Below, one piece after another: positions 43,214 to 50,689 of a stretch of 64,000 nt of DNA; position 1 is the first letter of the stretch; every line of letters starts with the position of its first letter. Both the position numbers and the translations under genes were made by a program. The notes beneath the pieces were generated by a model that was not told the origin of the DNA, searched no databases, and was given only the letters and a program-made list of their open reading frames with translations. Source of the DNA: an uncultured Lachnospiraceae bacterium (GTDB lineage Bacteria > Bacillota > Clostridia > Lachnospirales > Lachnospiraceae); assembly GCA_910583615.1 (NCBI GenBank), contig CAJTXP010000003.1:121650-185649 (forward strand). Reading direction: 5' to 3'.

Positions 43214-44569
43214 ATGAAGAAAAGCCAGAGAGATACGCTGGATATGACAAAGGGCAGTCCGGCAAAGGCGCTTCTTGTCTTTGCGGTGCCGGTAATCTTA
43301 TCCAATCTGTTTCAGCAGCTTTATAATATCATAGACAGTCTGATCGTGGGAAATTATCTGGGAGCCGACGCACTGGCCGCTGTCGGCTCTGCAGGTACCA
43401 TCACTGCGGTCATCGTTCAGCTGGCTTCCGGTCTTGCACTGGGAGCCTCTGTTGTTATTTCACAGTATTTTGGAGCGGGGAAGAAGAAGGAGATCAGGAC
43501 CTGTATGGTAACGATCTCGGTTTTTGCCGCAGCGGTCGGAACAGTGGTAACTGTTTTTACACAGCTTCTGGCCGAACCGGTTCTTCTTCTGGTGAAAACG
43601 CCTGCAGGGATCCTGGGGGACAGTACAGACTATCTGACCATCTATTTCTGGGGAAGTGCGGCGATCTTTCTGTACAATGCGGAAAATGCGGTCTTTATCG
43701 CCATGGGGGATTCCAGAACGCCTCTGTATTTTCTGATTCTTGCCTTTTTTCTGAATGTGACGGGAGATCTTTTTTTTATCCTTGTCTGTTCCATGGGAGT
43801 CGGAGGAAGCGCTCTGGCTACCACGCTGTCTCAGGCAGTCTGCACCATTTTGTCATTTACTGTTCTGGAACGTAAGATGCGGCGACTTGGCATGGGACGG
43901 GCGGACCGGTGGTTTGACCGGGCAGAGTTTGTCCGGATGATGCGGATTGCAGTTCCGGCGGCTCTTCAGCAGTCCGTGGTTTCTCTTGGGAGCGTCTGTG
44001 TACAGGCGGTCACGAACAGCTTCGGACCTGCCGTCATGGCCGGCTGCAGTGCGGCCAACAAGGCGGTGAATCTGATATCCGCCATACCGATCAACTGGGG
44101 AAACGCCCTGTCAAATTTTGCAGGACAGAATATGGGCGCCGGAAAACCGGAACGGATCGGGCAGGGGGTAAGAGTTTCTCTTCTGGCAACCGGGGCGGTA
44201 TCACTGAGTATGATCATTTTGATGGAACTGATTCCGGAGACGCTGATTGGATGGTTTGTGGAAGGAGAGGGAGCGCAGGAGGTCATTTGCATTGGCGCCT
44301 CCTACCTGCGCGTGACGGGTCTGTTTCTGGTCATCTTTTCTGTATATATCGTGATCAAATCTGTTTTTAAGGGCGCCGGAGACATGAGATGGTATGTAGG
44401 ACTGACCCTGGGAAGCCTGGGGGTGCGTGTGCTCTGCGCCTTTTTGCTGGCGCCGGTCTTCGGCGAAGATATCCTCTGGTGGAGCGTCGCCGCCGGATGG
44501 TGTGCGGCCGCGGTACCGACGGTGCTGCACTATTTGGGCGGGAACTGGAAAAAACACAGCGTGATCTGA
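43214..44569 (+). CDS. MATE-family efflux transporter
   Basis: A 451-residue, 12-helix multidrug/toxin extrusion protein of the Na+- or H+-driven MATE family (DinF/NorM branch). Its N-terminal signature FAVPVILSNLFQQLYNIIDSLIVGNYLGADALAAVGSAG is typical. Two six-helix halves are visible, the second beginning near MRIAVPAALQQSVVSLGS. It follows the Mrp operon by 18 bases without a terminator and could be the last gene of that transcript. Substrates cannot be read from sequence. Confidence 0.93.
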   Translation: MKKSQRDTLDMTKGSPAKALLVFAVPVILSNLFQQLYNIIDSLIVGNYLGADALAAVGSAGTITAVIVQLASGLALGASVVISQYFGAGKKKEIRTCMVTISVFAAAVGTVVTVFTQLLAEPVLLLVKTPAGILGDSTDYLTIYFWGSAAIFLYNAENAVFIAMGDSRTPLYFLILAFFLNVTGDLFFILVCSMGVGGSALATTLSQAVCTILSFTVLERKMRRLGMGRADRWFDRAEFVRMMRIAVPAALQQSVVSLGSVCVQAVTNSFGPAVMAGCSAANKAVNLISAIPINWGNALSNFAGQNMGAGKPERIGQGVRVSLLATGAVSLSMIILMELIPETLIGWFVEGEGAQEVICIGASYLRVTGLFLVIFSVYIVIKSVFKGAGDMRWYVGLTLGSLGVRVLCAFLLAPVFGEDILWWSVAAGWCAAAVPTVLHYLGGNWKKHSVI

Positions 44570-44586
44570 AAAAACAGGAGTTGTTG

Positions 44587-44797
44587 TTCACGGGTGGGTG
44601 GTGTTCTGCGCCCCGGGCATCTGTGATCTGTGCTCGTATGGAATGGATCGTACACCGAAGCCGTTTTGTCCGTCTCATTCGGACAGGTGCCGGTTCGCCT
44701 GAGACGGACAAAACGGCTCCGCTGTCCGCTCCAGTCCACACAGCGCTGCAGATCACAGATGCCCGGGGCGCAGAACACCACCCACTCTGTGAACCGT
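44587..44797. repeat. Long palindromic repeat, family B, copy 2 (inverted relative to copy 1)
   Basis: A hairpin of about 210 bp. The outer arms GTTCACGGGTGGGTGG and CCACCCACTCTGTGAAC continue into nearly perfect arms of about 38 bp carrying TTCTGCGCCCCGGGCATCTG. Its reverse complement matches copy 1 at 32488 along the whole length with scattered differences, including the CTGTCCGAATGAGACGGAC centre. It fills the gap between the MATE gene and the DUF2975 promoter. Confidence 0.85.
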
Positions 44798-44835
44798 AAT
44801 GAATAAAATATTTATTGTAAAACAATAAAAATATA

Positions 44836-44864
44836 TTGACAAATGAAAAAAACGGGATTATCAT
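44836..44864 (+). promoter_or_regulatory. Promoter of the DUF2975 / HTH / DUF4173 genes
   Basis: TTGACA (44836-44841), a 17-bp spacer and TATCAT (44859-44864). Confidence 0.72.
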
Positions 44865-44897
44865 GGAACAAGAACAACAGGGATGGAGGAAATGATT

Positions 44898-45380
44898 ATG
44901 AGACAGACGGAGATGTCAGGATATCTGAAGGTGGTTACTGCAGGAGTGGGAGTGCTGTTACTGGTCTTTCTGTTCTGGTTCCTTCCGCTGGTATTGAAGG
45001 AGCCGCTGACCAGCACTGCCGGAGAGGGCGGATACCGGGGAACCTGCGGTCTGATCTGGTTCAGCGCAGTTCCTGCTTTCCTGTGCCTGATCCGATTCTG
45101 GGGTATTTGTGAGAGCATCCGGAAAGACCGTTCCTTTTCCATGGAAAATGCAGTACGGCTGAAGAGGATGAGCCAGTACATGCTGATTGATGCAGTGCTT
45201 TATACGGGATTTCTCGTGTGGTTCTTTCTGGCAGGATGGTATCAGGGAGTGGCCTGGCTGGTCTTTCCGGTGCTACTGGCAGTCTTTATCTCAGTGACTC
45301 TGGTTGTGCTCTGTGCGGCGCTGTCTCATCTGGTACAGAAAGCCGGCAGGATGCAGGAAGAGCAGGAACTGACCATATAA
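44898..45380 (+). CDS. DUF2975-family membrane protein
   Basis: A 160-residue protein with four hydrophobic segments (about 12-35, 55-75, 95-115, 125-150). I assign it to DUF2975 by layout and by the HTH partner directly downstream, a pairing seen throughout Firmicutes. The start ATG 44898 is chosen because GGAGG sits eight bases upstream; an in-frame ATG at 44883 would include that site. The loop SIRKDRSFSMENAVRLKRMS between helices 2 and 3 is typical. Function unknown; membrane sensor or immunity-type roles have been suggested for the family. Confidence 0.8.
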   Translation: MRQTEMSGYLKVVTAGVGVLLLVFLFWFLPLVLKEPLTSTAGEGGYRGTCGLIWFSAVPAFLCLIRFWGICESIRKDRSFSMENAVRLKRMSQYMLIDAVLYTGFLVWFFLAGWYQGVAWLVFPVLLAVFISVTLVVLCAALSHLVQKAGRMQEEQELTI

Positions 45381-45392
45381 GGGGGCGTATGG

Positions 45393-45614
45393 ATGGCGAT
45401 CATCATTAATATTGACGTGATGCTGGCAAAGCGGAAGATGAGTGTCACAGAGCTTTCGGAGAGGGTCGGTATCACCATGGCGAATATCTCTATCTTAAAA
45501 AACGGGAAGGCAAAGGCGATCAAGCTGAGCACTCTGAACCGTATCTGCAGGGCGCTTGACTGCCAGCCGGGGGATATTCTGGAATATGTGGAATCGGATG
45601 CGGAACCTGAATAA
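45393..45614 (+). CDS. Small Cro/CI-type HTH regulator (YozG-like)
   Basis: A 73-residue helix-turn-helix protein. The XRE domain covers almost the whole chain: MSVTELSERVGITMANISILKNGKAKAI then LNRICRALDCQPGDILEYV. It starts 12 bases after the DUF2975 gene with GGGGGCG upstream. It should regulate its own operon. No effector domain is present; the DUF2975 membrane protein is the probable partner. Confidence 0.9.
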   Translation: MAIIINIDVMLAKRKMSVTELSERVGITMANISILKNGKAKAIKLSTLNRICRALDCQPGDILEYVESDAEPE

Positions 45615-45644
45615 AGGCCGGATATACAGAATCAGGAGGATATC

Positions 45645-47000
45645 ATGAACGAATATGATCAGAAGGGCAGCCAGAACTGTCTGCCTCGGGTCAGTGTACC
45701 CGTTTTTCCGAAATGCGAACCGGTGGACCGGCTGTTTGCGGTTGTCTATCTGCTGGTGGGATATGGCTTTGTCTGCCTTTGCTCCAGCATTGATTTTGAG
45801 AGGAACCTTGTTGTATTTACCGTTTTTTACGCCATGGTGGTATTGATCTATCTGTGGGGGAAAGAGATCCGCCCGCCGAAGGAGAGCTGGTTCTGGCTGG
45901 CGGTGATGCTGGCGGTGGGGATTCCCTATGCGTTCTGGACGGTACTGTATATTTTGCAGTTTCTGGCGCTTATGGCTGTAGCGGCTTACTGGACGCTGTC
46001 AGCATCCGGAAGGCTCTTAAAGGAAGGAAAGACTTCCCGGTGGGTGTTCTTTGACGGATGCAATGCACTGGTCGTGGTCCCGTTCTGTAATTTTGGATGT
46101 CAGGTACGGATACTTTTTCATGAATCGGATCACGGACAGAAAGAAGAGCGGAAAAAGTCCTCCCCAAAAGCAGGAGCAGTACTTCTGGGAATTGTGATCG
46201 TTCTGCCGCTTCTGTTCATCATCCTGCCGCTTCTTTCCAGTGCGGATGCAGGATTTCAGTCACTGATGGAAAATCTGGCAGGGAATCTGACGGAATATAT
46301 CAGCGACCATCTGCTGGTGATCTTTGTCCGTATACTTTTTGCGATTCCGGTTTCTTTGTACCTGTTCGGCCTTGTTTTCGGGGGAATCCAGGGGAGATAT
46401 ACCGACCGGTTTCAGGAGAAGAAGCTTCTGGAAAGCGGAAGACAGGCCAGAAAGGTTCCGGATACAGCCATCTGTACGGCGCTGGTCATTATCTGTCTGG
46501 TCTACTGCCTGTTTATGGCAATTCAGGGAAATTATCTGTTCTCGGCCTTTACCGGGAATATTCCGAAGGGCTTTACCTACTCGGAATATGCGAGGAGAGG
46601 ATTTTTCGAACTGTGTCAGATCGGGGTGTGGAATCTGATCTTTACCTGGCTTATGGGCGCCTGTTCCAGAACGGACCGAAGAGAGCATAAGGGACTCGGA
46701 TTTCTGACGGTGCTGCTGTCCGTACTCACGCTGCTTCTGCTGGCGACGGCAGTCAGCAAGATGGGGATGTACATCAGCGTCTATGGGCTGACGGTCCGCC
46801 GGATCCTGTCTCTGATCTTTATGCTGTGGATGGGGCTGGTGTTTGTCTGTATCATCGTCCATCAGAAGCGGGAATTTCCGGTTGTGCGACTCTGCGTCAT
46901 GGCAGGCGCCGTCATGTTCTGCCTGATCTGTGTCTTTCCCATTGAATACTGGGCGGAGCTGTATAATGCGTGGGCAAGGATGCAGGGGATGATTTTGTAG
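45645..47000 (+). CDS. DUF4153/DUF4173-type membrane protein
   Basis: A 451-residue protein with about ten hydrophobic segments. The stretch FTYSEYARRGFFELC followed by VYGLTVRRILSLIFMLWM matches the signature region of the DUF4173 family. The first part contains a short cytoplasmic loop rich in Lys/Glu near residue 165. AGGAGG lies before ATG 45645. It probably shares a transcript with the HTH and DUF2975 genes (30-bp gap). Function unknown; family members are envelope proteins sometimes linked to antimicrobial sensing. Confidence 0.78.
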   Translation: MNEYDQKGSQNCLPRVSVPVFPKCEPVDRLFAVVYLLVGYGFVCLCSSIDFERNLVVFTVFYAMVVLIYLWGKEIRPPKESWFWLAVMLAVGIPYAFWTVLYILQFLALMAVAAYWTLSASGRLLKEGKTSRWVFFDGCNALVVVPFCNFGCQVRILFHESDHGQKEERKKSSPKAGAVLLGIVIVLPLLFIILPLLSSADAGFQSLMENLAGNLTEYISDHLLVIFVRILFAIPVSLYLFGLVFGGIQGRYTDRFQEKKLLESGRQARKVPDTAICTALVIICLVYCLFMAIQGNYLFSAFTGNIPKGFTYSEYARRGFFELCQIGVWNLIFTWLMGACSRTDRREHKGLGFLTVLLSVLTLLLLATAVSKMGMYISVYGLTVRRILSLIFMLWMGLVFVCIIVHQKREFPVVRLCVMAGAVMFCLICVFPIEYWAELYNAWARMQGMIL

Positions 47001-47002
47001 AC

Positions 47003-47066
47003 GGGCGACCGATCCCTCCGTCGCTGTGATCCACTCCATACGAGCGCAGATCACAGCGGCGAGTTT
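47003..47066. repeat. Decayed palindromic repeat, family B, copy 4
   Basis: GTCGCTGTGATC and GATCACAGCGGC flank CACTCCATACGAGCGCA, a stretch found in the 3' part of copy 1. It follows the DUF4173 gene and can act as its terminator (GAGTTTTATT after it). Confidence 0.65.
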
Positions 47067-47087
47067 TATTCATAAAACAGCAGCTGT

Positions 47088-47267
47088 TTAGAACAGTATT
47101 GGCACGTAGCCTGTCATGAACGAAGATACTACAGGACATCTAAGAGGTATAATATAATAATATTCAAAATACCAGTATATAAAACCGAGTAATACCGATA
47201 TATCAAAAATTACTAAACAGACAATGATAATAATATCTATATATTTTCTTTTCTTTTTTCTGTTCAT
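47088..47267 (-). CDS. Tiny single-span membrane protein, copy A (59 residues)
   Basis: A 59-residue frame from ATG 47267, with AAAGGA five bases upstream. The N-terminus is basic (NRKKRKY) and is followed by a hydrophobic span (IDIIIIVCLVIFDISVLLGF) and an aromatic YWYFEYYY stretch, then a short polar tail ending in LF. A paralogue lies 64 bp upstream. Of the codons that differ between the two within the first 34, most are synonymous third-base changes, which argues that both are translated. I recognise no family; small hydrophobic toxins, bacteriocin-like peptides or membrane regulators are options. Confidence 0.65.
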   Translation of the reverse strand: MNRKKKRKYIDIIIIVCLVIFDISVLLGFIYWYFEYYYIIPLRCPVVSSFMTGYVPILF

Positions 47268-47331
47268 AGTTTTCCTTTATACACATTATCACGGGGAAAG
47301 CACTGAAAATTGTTAATGGTGATTTTTGTGT

Positions 47332-47460
47332 TTAAAGCCTTTCAAATGTGCAAAACAATAAATACCAGTATATAAATCCAAGTAATATTAATATATCAAA
47401 AATCACTAAACAAATAATGATAATAATGTCTATATATTTTCTCTTTTTCTTTCTGTTCAT
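47332..47460 (-). CDS. Tiny single-span membrane protein, copy B (42 residues)
   Basis: A 42-residue paralogue of copy A with the same ribosome binding site and the same N-terminal core (NRKKKRKYIDIIIIICLVIFD). It ends earlier, after YWYLLFCTFERL. Upstream sequences are also similar (CACCATTA, then TTTCAGTG.TTTC), so the whole unit of about 190 bp, including the leader, was duplicated in tandem. Changes between the copies are mostly silent or conservative. Confidence 0.65.
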   Translation of the reverse strand: MNRKKKRKYIDIIIIICLVIFDILILLGFIYWYLLFCTFERL

Positions 47461-47529
47461 AGTTTTCCTTTATACATATATTTGATGGAGAAATCACTGA
47501 AATCTATTGATAATGGTGTCTTTTGAAAA

Positions 47530-47805
47530 AAACATTCCACCCGGCTTCTTCTCAGATTTCTACATTCCGTTGAAGTACTGGGAGCTTTTCCCGAACCGTC
47601 TTTCAAAGGAGGGCTGGAAGAATTCGAACTGTCATTATAAAGAATGCGTTTCATACGCTCATTATTGTCTCGGAGAAGCCGGTTCTCTCCAAGCAGAGAA
47701 GCCGCCCTTTCTTTCAAAAGAGTATTGAAAGCCGGATGTTTTCCTGTCTCAGCTCATCAATTTCCCTGGCCTGGCTTTTCACAATCGCTGCCCGTCTGAT
47801 CCCGC
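47530..47805 (-). pseudogene. IS66-type transposase remnant (N-terminal part, frameshifted)
   Basis: Read on the minus strand, one frame gives AAIVKSQAREIDELRQENIRL, then after a frameshift near 47725 a second gives ERAASLLGENRLLRDNNERM and NSSSPPLKDGSGKAP. A third frame continues with NG, a stop, then KSEKKPGG. This order (coiled coil, NSS.PPS.D, K.PGGQ) is the N-terminal region of IS66-like transposases. The catalytic part is absent. At least two frameshifts and a stop mark it as dead. Confidence 0.75.
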
Positions 47806-48313
47806 CTCCCCTCTGGTAACATCGTTCCTTTTCATACAGTTTATCAGAAAAAAGGAGGTAATGCCAGCATTTTGATTTTCTGTGGAAAAGATATCCACAT
47901 GTTTCTGAAATCTCCGCAATGATGTGGTTTATTTCCCGGCTTATCAATTTTTATTAAGGAAAACAGCAGGAAATTTTCTACATTTTTTTGAAAGTTTTAA
48001 AGCATATTTTCAGGGGACGGCTGAACTGTTACAGGAAGATAAAACTATGTCAATAAAATCGAACATGGCATATGGTCAATCATTGAAAAGCATGGTAAAC
48101 TGTACAAGCAGGATAACTCTTTCAGAGGAATTTTGCCTTTTTAAGTGTAGCAACTTAAAGATATCACAGGCGGTCATGAAAGAGTTATTCCTTTTGGTTA
48201 AAACTTTTTACACTTCAGTATAGATATTATTAATCAAATGTCGTCTGTTTTGAAGCTCAACAAATGAAATAAACATCATTTGTTGTATGCAATTGAAGCT
48301 TCATATTATTTTC
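47806..48313. other. AT-rich gap without a supported gene
   Basis: Open frames of up to 99 codons exist here, but none has a ribosome binding site, recognisable family or sensible composition. The only structure seen is a hairpin at 48259-48284 (AACAAATG and CATTTGTT), just downstream of the serine protease gene on the minus strand; it lacks a T-run but may mark the transcript end. Confidence 0.5.
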
Positions 48314-49186
48314 CTAATTACGGGAATTAAAACTGTTTATTAAATTTATCATTGATGTGCATATTTTGGGACCTGCTACATGGTTAAATCTATCTTTTAC
48401 TGATACTATACCTACTACGGTATTGTCAAAATTAGTAATATCAAGCATAGGAGAACCGCTTATTCCTTTCCGTCCTTCTGCATTTGTGATTAGTAAATAT
48501 CCATCGTCGGATTTTACCGTGCCTTCAGAAATATTTTGATAATCATCCAATTTGCCGTCTTCAGACCCATAGCCTGATACCATTATTGTTTTTCCTGCCA
48601 TGGAGCGGATTGCACAGGGAAGAATACTTGTGCGTGTTGGATCCATGGAGGTTCTTAATTTAATCAGCGCCCAATCATTTACAATATCGTCAGAAGAACT
48701 GGGATTCCAAAAACCGGAGACAAAATATGAGGTTGCAGTTGAACTTGCAATGCGGTTTCCGGATCCGTTTTGTCCCACATAAAGACACATATACGTTACA
48801 TTTCCATACGACGGATCATCAACACAGTGAGCCGCAGTCAGTGCAAGATTTTTTCCTACAAGGAACGCTGTTCCACCTGTTACAGCACCACTGTCATGCT
48901 CAATGTATAAATACCCAATTCCATTAAAAGGCGGATATTCCGGGCTGTCAATCGGTTCCAGAAACTGGGGTGATACATTGTCAATGTATTCTGTAGTGTC
49001 TGTCTCCGTATAATCCAGTTCCAGGTCAAATGCATTTGAAGTACCATCTGAAATATTATATTCTATGATCGTTTCAGTTTCTTCTTCAGGCGCCTGAATT
49101 TCACTGGCTTCGGCTGAAAACACAGGAGTGATACTGAAGATGAAAGAAAAAACTGCTAATCCTGCAAAATATTTTATTTTATTCAT
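48314..49186 (-). CDS. Secreted trypsin-like (V8/glutamyl endopeptidase-type) serine protease
   Basis: A 290-residue protein with a clear signal peptide (NKIKYFAGLAVFSFIFSIT, cleavage near AEA-S at about 27). An acidic Glu/Thr/Asp-rich stretch (about 28-75) may act as a propeptide. The chymotrypsin-fold domain follows with an intact triad: His in LTAAHCVD, Asp in VNDWALIKL and Ser in KGISGSPM. The gene lies in AT-rich DNA beside an IS remnant, unlike its neighbours, suggesting transfer. A 71-codon frame overlaps its start by ATGA. Targets would be extracellular proteins; a bacteriocin- or host-directed role is speculation. Confidence 0.88.
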   Translation of the reverse strand: MNKIKYFAGLAVFSFIFSITPVFSAEASEIQAPEEETETIIEYNISDGTSNAFDLELDYTETDTTEYIDNVSPQFLEPIDSPEYPPFNGIGYLYIEHDSGAVTGGTAFLVGKNLALTAAHCVDDPSYGNVTYMCLYVGQNGSGNRIASSTATSYFVSGFWNPSSSDDIVNDWALIKLRTSMDPTRTSILPCAIRSMAGKTIMVSGYGSEDGKLDDYQNISEGTVKSDDGYLLITNAEGRKGISGSPMLDITNFDNTVVGIVSVKDRFNHVAGPKICTSMINLINSFNSRN

Positions 49187-49398
49187 TTCGTATCCTTTCT
49201 CTGATTCAATACTTTATACAAACTATACTTCGGTACAAAAATCAAAACTACAACAATAAATAACAATATTTTACCATATGATATCTCCTCCTCTCGTATT
49301 TTGATTCCGTTATCTGATAGCCTCACCTCCTCCAGAATCCCGGAAACCCAGGCCTTCTGATTTCTATGGATTGTTTCGGTTTGAAATAATTGCTGCAA
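49183..49398 (-). CDS. Possible small membrane protein coupled to the serine protease
   Basis: A frame of up to 71 codons ends in TGA overlapping the ATG of the protease gene, the usual sign of coupling. The C-terminal half has a hydrophobic span (ILLFIVVVLIFVP) followed by basic residues. The 5' end is unclear: only TTG is available at 49398, and two AGGAGG-like stretches lie inside the frame. It may be a shorter peptide than the full frame. No family recognised. Confidence 0.4.
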   Translation of the reverse strand: MQQLFQTETIHRNQKAWVSGILEEVRLSDNGIKIREEEISYGKILLFIVVVLIFVPKYSLYKVLNQRKDTK

Positions 49399-49842
49399 AA
49401 TATCTTTTGTATATAAACGGCACTAAATTTTTGCTCTCATAGAGCCTTGTCCCATGTGCCGTTTATCATATTTTTCTGGCAATATATAATCACAAGATAT
49501 ATAGATTATTAATGTAATATTTTTATTATTTGAATCAGTATATAATATTTTGTATTTTATAGTAATATAGTGCTTCTATTTTAAAACTATGTCAATATAA
49601 TAATTGTAAAATTAAAAATTAAAAATAAAAACATACATGAAAGCCGTATTGACAGGAACTCGTACAGTGAGGCTGCCTGTTTCCCCGCGCATGTTTTACA
49701 GACGGCGGCACTGAAGTTGCATAACTTTTGCATCATTTTTCAGAATCGGTAGAAATCTCCTGCGGATCGTGCTATGCTGATTGCAGCAAAGGATTTCCGA
49801 CGCAGTGTGCATTGGAAAACGGATATTCAGGAGGTAAGTTTT
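49399..49842. other. AT-rich gap with an inverted repeat
   Basis: AAACGGCAC at 49415-49423 is repeated inverted at 49456-49464 (GTGCCGTTT), giving a 50-bp stem-loop that could be a terminator or the scar of a mobile element. Positions 49480-49640 are very AT-rich with no coding frame. GC returns to normal after 49640, and an extended -10 (TGCTATGCT) at about 49769 may serve the SIMPL gene. Confidence 0.5.
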
Positions 49843-50634
49843 ATGGAAGAGAACAGGAACGAAGGAATGAGAAGACTGCAGATGCCAGGCGGAATGTCCG
49901 CGGTGATCGTGGCTCTCATTATTGCGGTGGGCGCGGTCATCTGCGTGACGATCGCATCGAACGGATTTGTCCGTTATAAGCTTGGAGGCGGAGGAGACGG
50001 GCTGACGGCGACCGGTTCTGCAAGCTGTGATTTTGAATCCGATCTGATCGTGTGGAGGGGCAGCTTCTCCGCTTATGGCATGACGACAAAGGAAGCTTAT
50101 GAAGTGATCAAGAATGACGCAGAGGTAGTAAGAAAGTATCTGCTGGACAATGGGGTGACGGAAGAGGAGCTGGTGTTCAGCTCGGTGGATATCTCCCAGC
50201 GTTACCGGACAGAATATGACGAGAACGGCAATTATGTCCGGGATTATCCGGACGGTTATGACCTGTATCAGAGCCTGACCGTAACCTCCAGCGACATTGA
50301 CAAGGTGGAGATGGTATCCAGAGACATTACGAAACTGATTGAATCGGGGATCGAGTTCGCCTCCTATTCTCCGGAATATTACTGCACGACGCTGGATGAG
50401 GTGAAGCTGGATCTGATCGAGAAGGCGACGGACAATGCAAGGCAGCGGATCGATATTCTGGTGGAGGGAACGGGATGCCGCAGAGGAGATCTTCTGACTG
50501 CCAGCCTGGGGGTGTTCCAGATCACGGCAACGAACTCCGGATCCGGAGAATATACCTATGACGGAGCATTTGATACCAGATCCCGTTATAAGACGGCAAC
50601 CGTTACCGTCCGCCTGAATTATGCGGCGGAGTAA
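49843..50634 (+). CDS. SIMPL-domain (DUF541) protein
   Basis: A 263-residue protein. A signal-anchor helix (MSAVIVALIIAVGAVICVTIA, about 18-40) is followed by an extracytoplasmic SIMPL domain that begins with LTATGSASCDFESDLIVW. The typical mixed pattern follows: KEAYEVIKNDAEVVRKYL, then a beta region ending RYKTATVTVRLNY. AGGAGG lies before ATG 49843. SIMPL proteins (for example the DUF541 family) are linked to envelope integrity and oxidative stress, but no reaction is known. Single gene, ended by a palindromic repeat. Confidence 0.87.
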   Translation: MEENRNEGMRRLQMPGGMSAVIVALIIAVGAVICVTIASNGFVRYKLGGGGDGLTATGSASCDFESDLIVWRGSFSAYGMTTKEAYEVIKNDAEVVRKYLLDNGVTEEELVFSSVDISQRYRTEYDENGNYVRDYPDGYDLYQSLTVTSSDIDKVEMVSRDITKLIESGIEFASYSPEYYCTTLDEVKLDLIEKATDNARQRIDILVEGTGCRRGDLLTASLGVFQITATNSGSGEYTYDGAFDTRSRYKTATVTVRLNYAAE

Positions 50635-50641
50635 CATAATT

Positions 50642-50676
50642 ACAGGCAGGGGCGTTTCGCAACGATCCCTGCCTGT
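50642..50676. repeat. Short palindromic repeat, family A, short copy 5
   Basis: ACAGGCAGGG and CCCTGCCTGT pair around GCGTTTCGCAACGAT. It shares the CTGCCTGTGTG core of the other copies but lacks the outer arms. It lies between the convergent SIMPL and amt genes and probably terminates both. Confidence 0.65.
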
Positions 50677-50689
50677 GTGCTGTACCGTT

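Noticed and set aside
47924..48223. Plus-strand 99-codon frame in the AT-rich gap
   Set aside because: No ribosome binding site, no family resemblance, and irregular composition.
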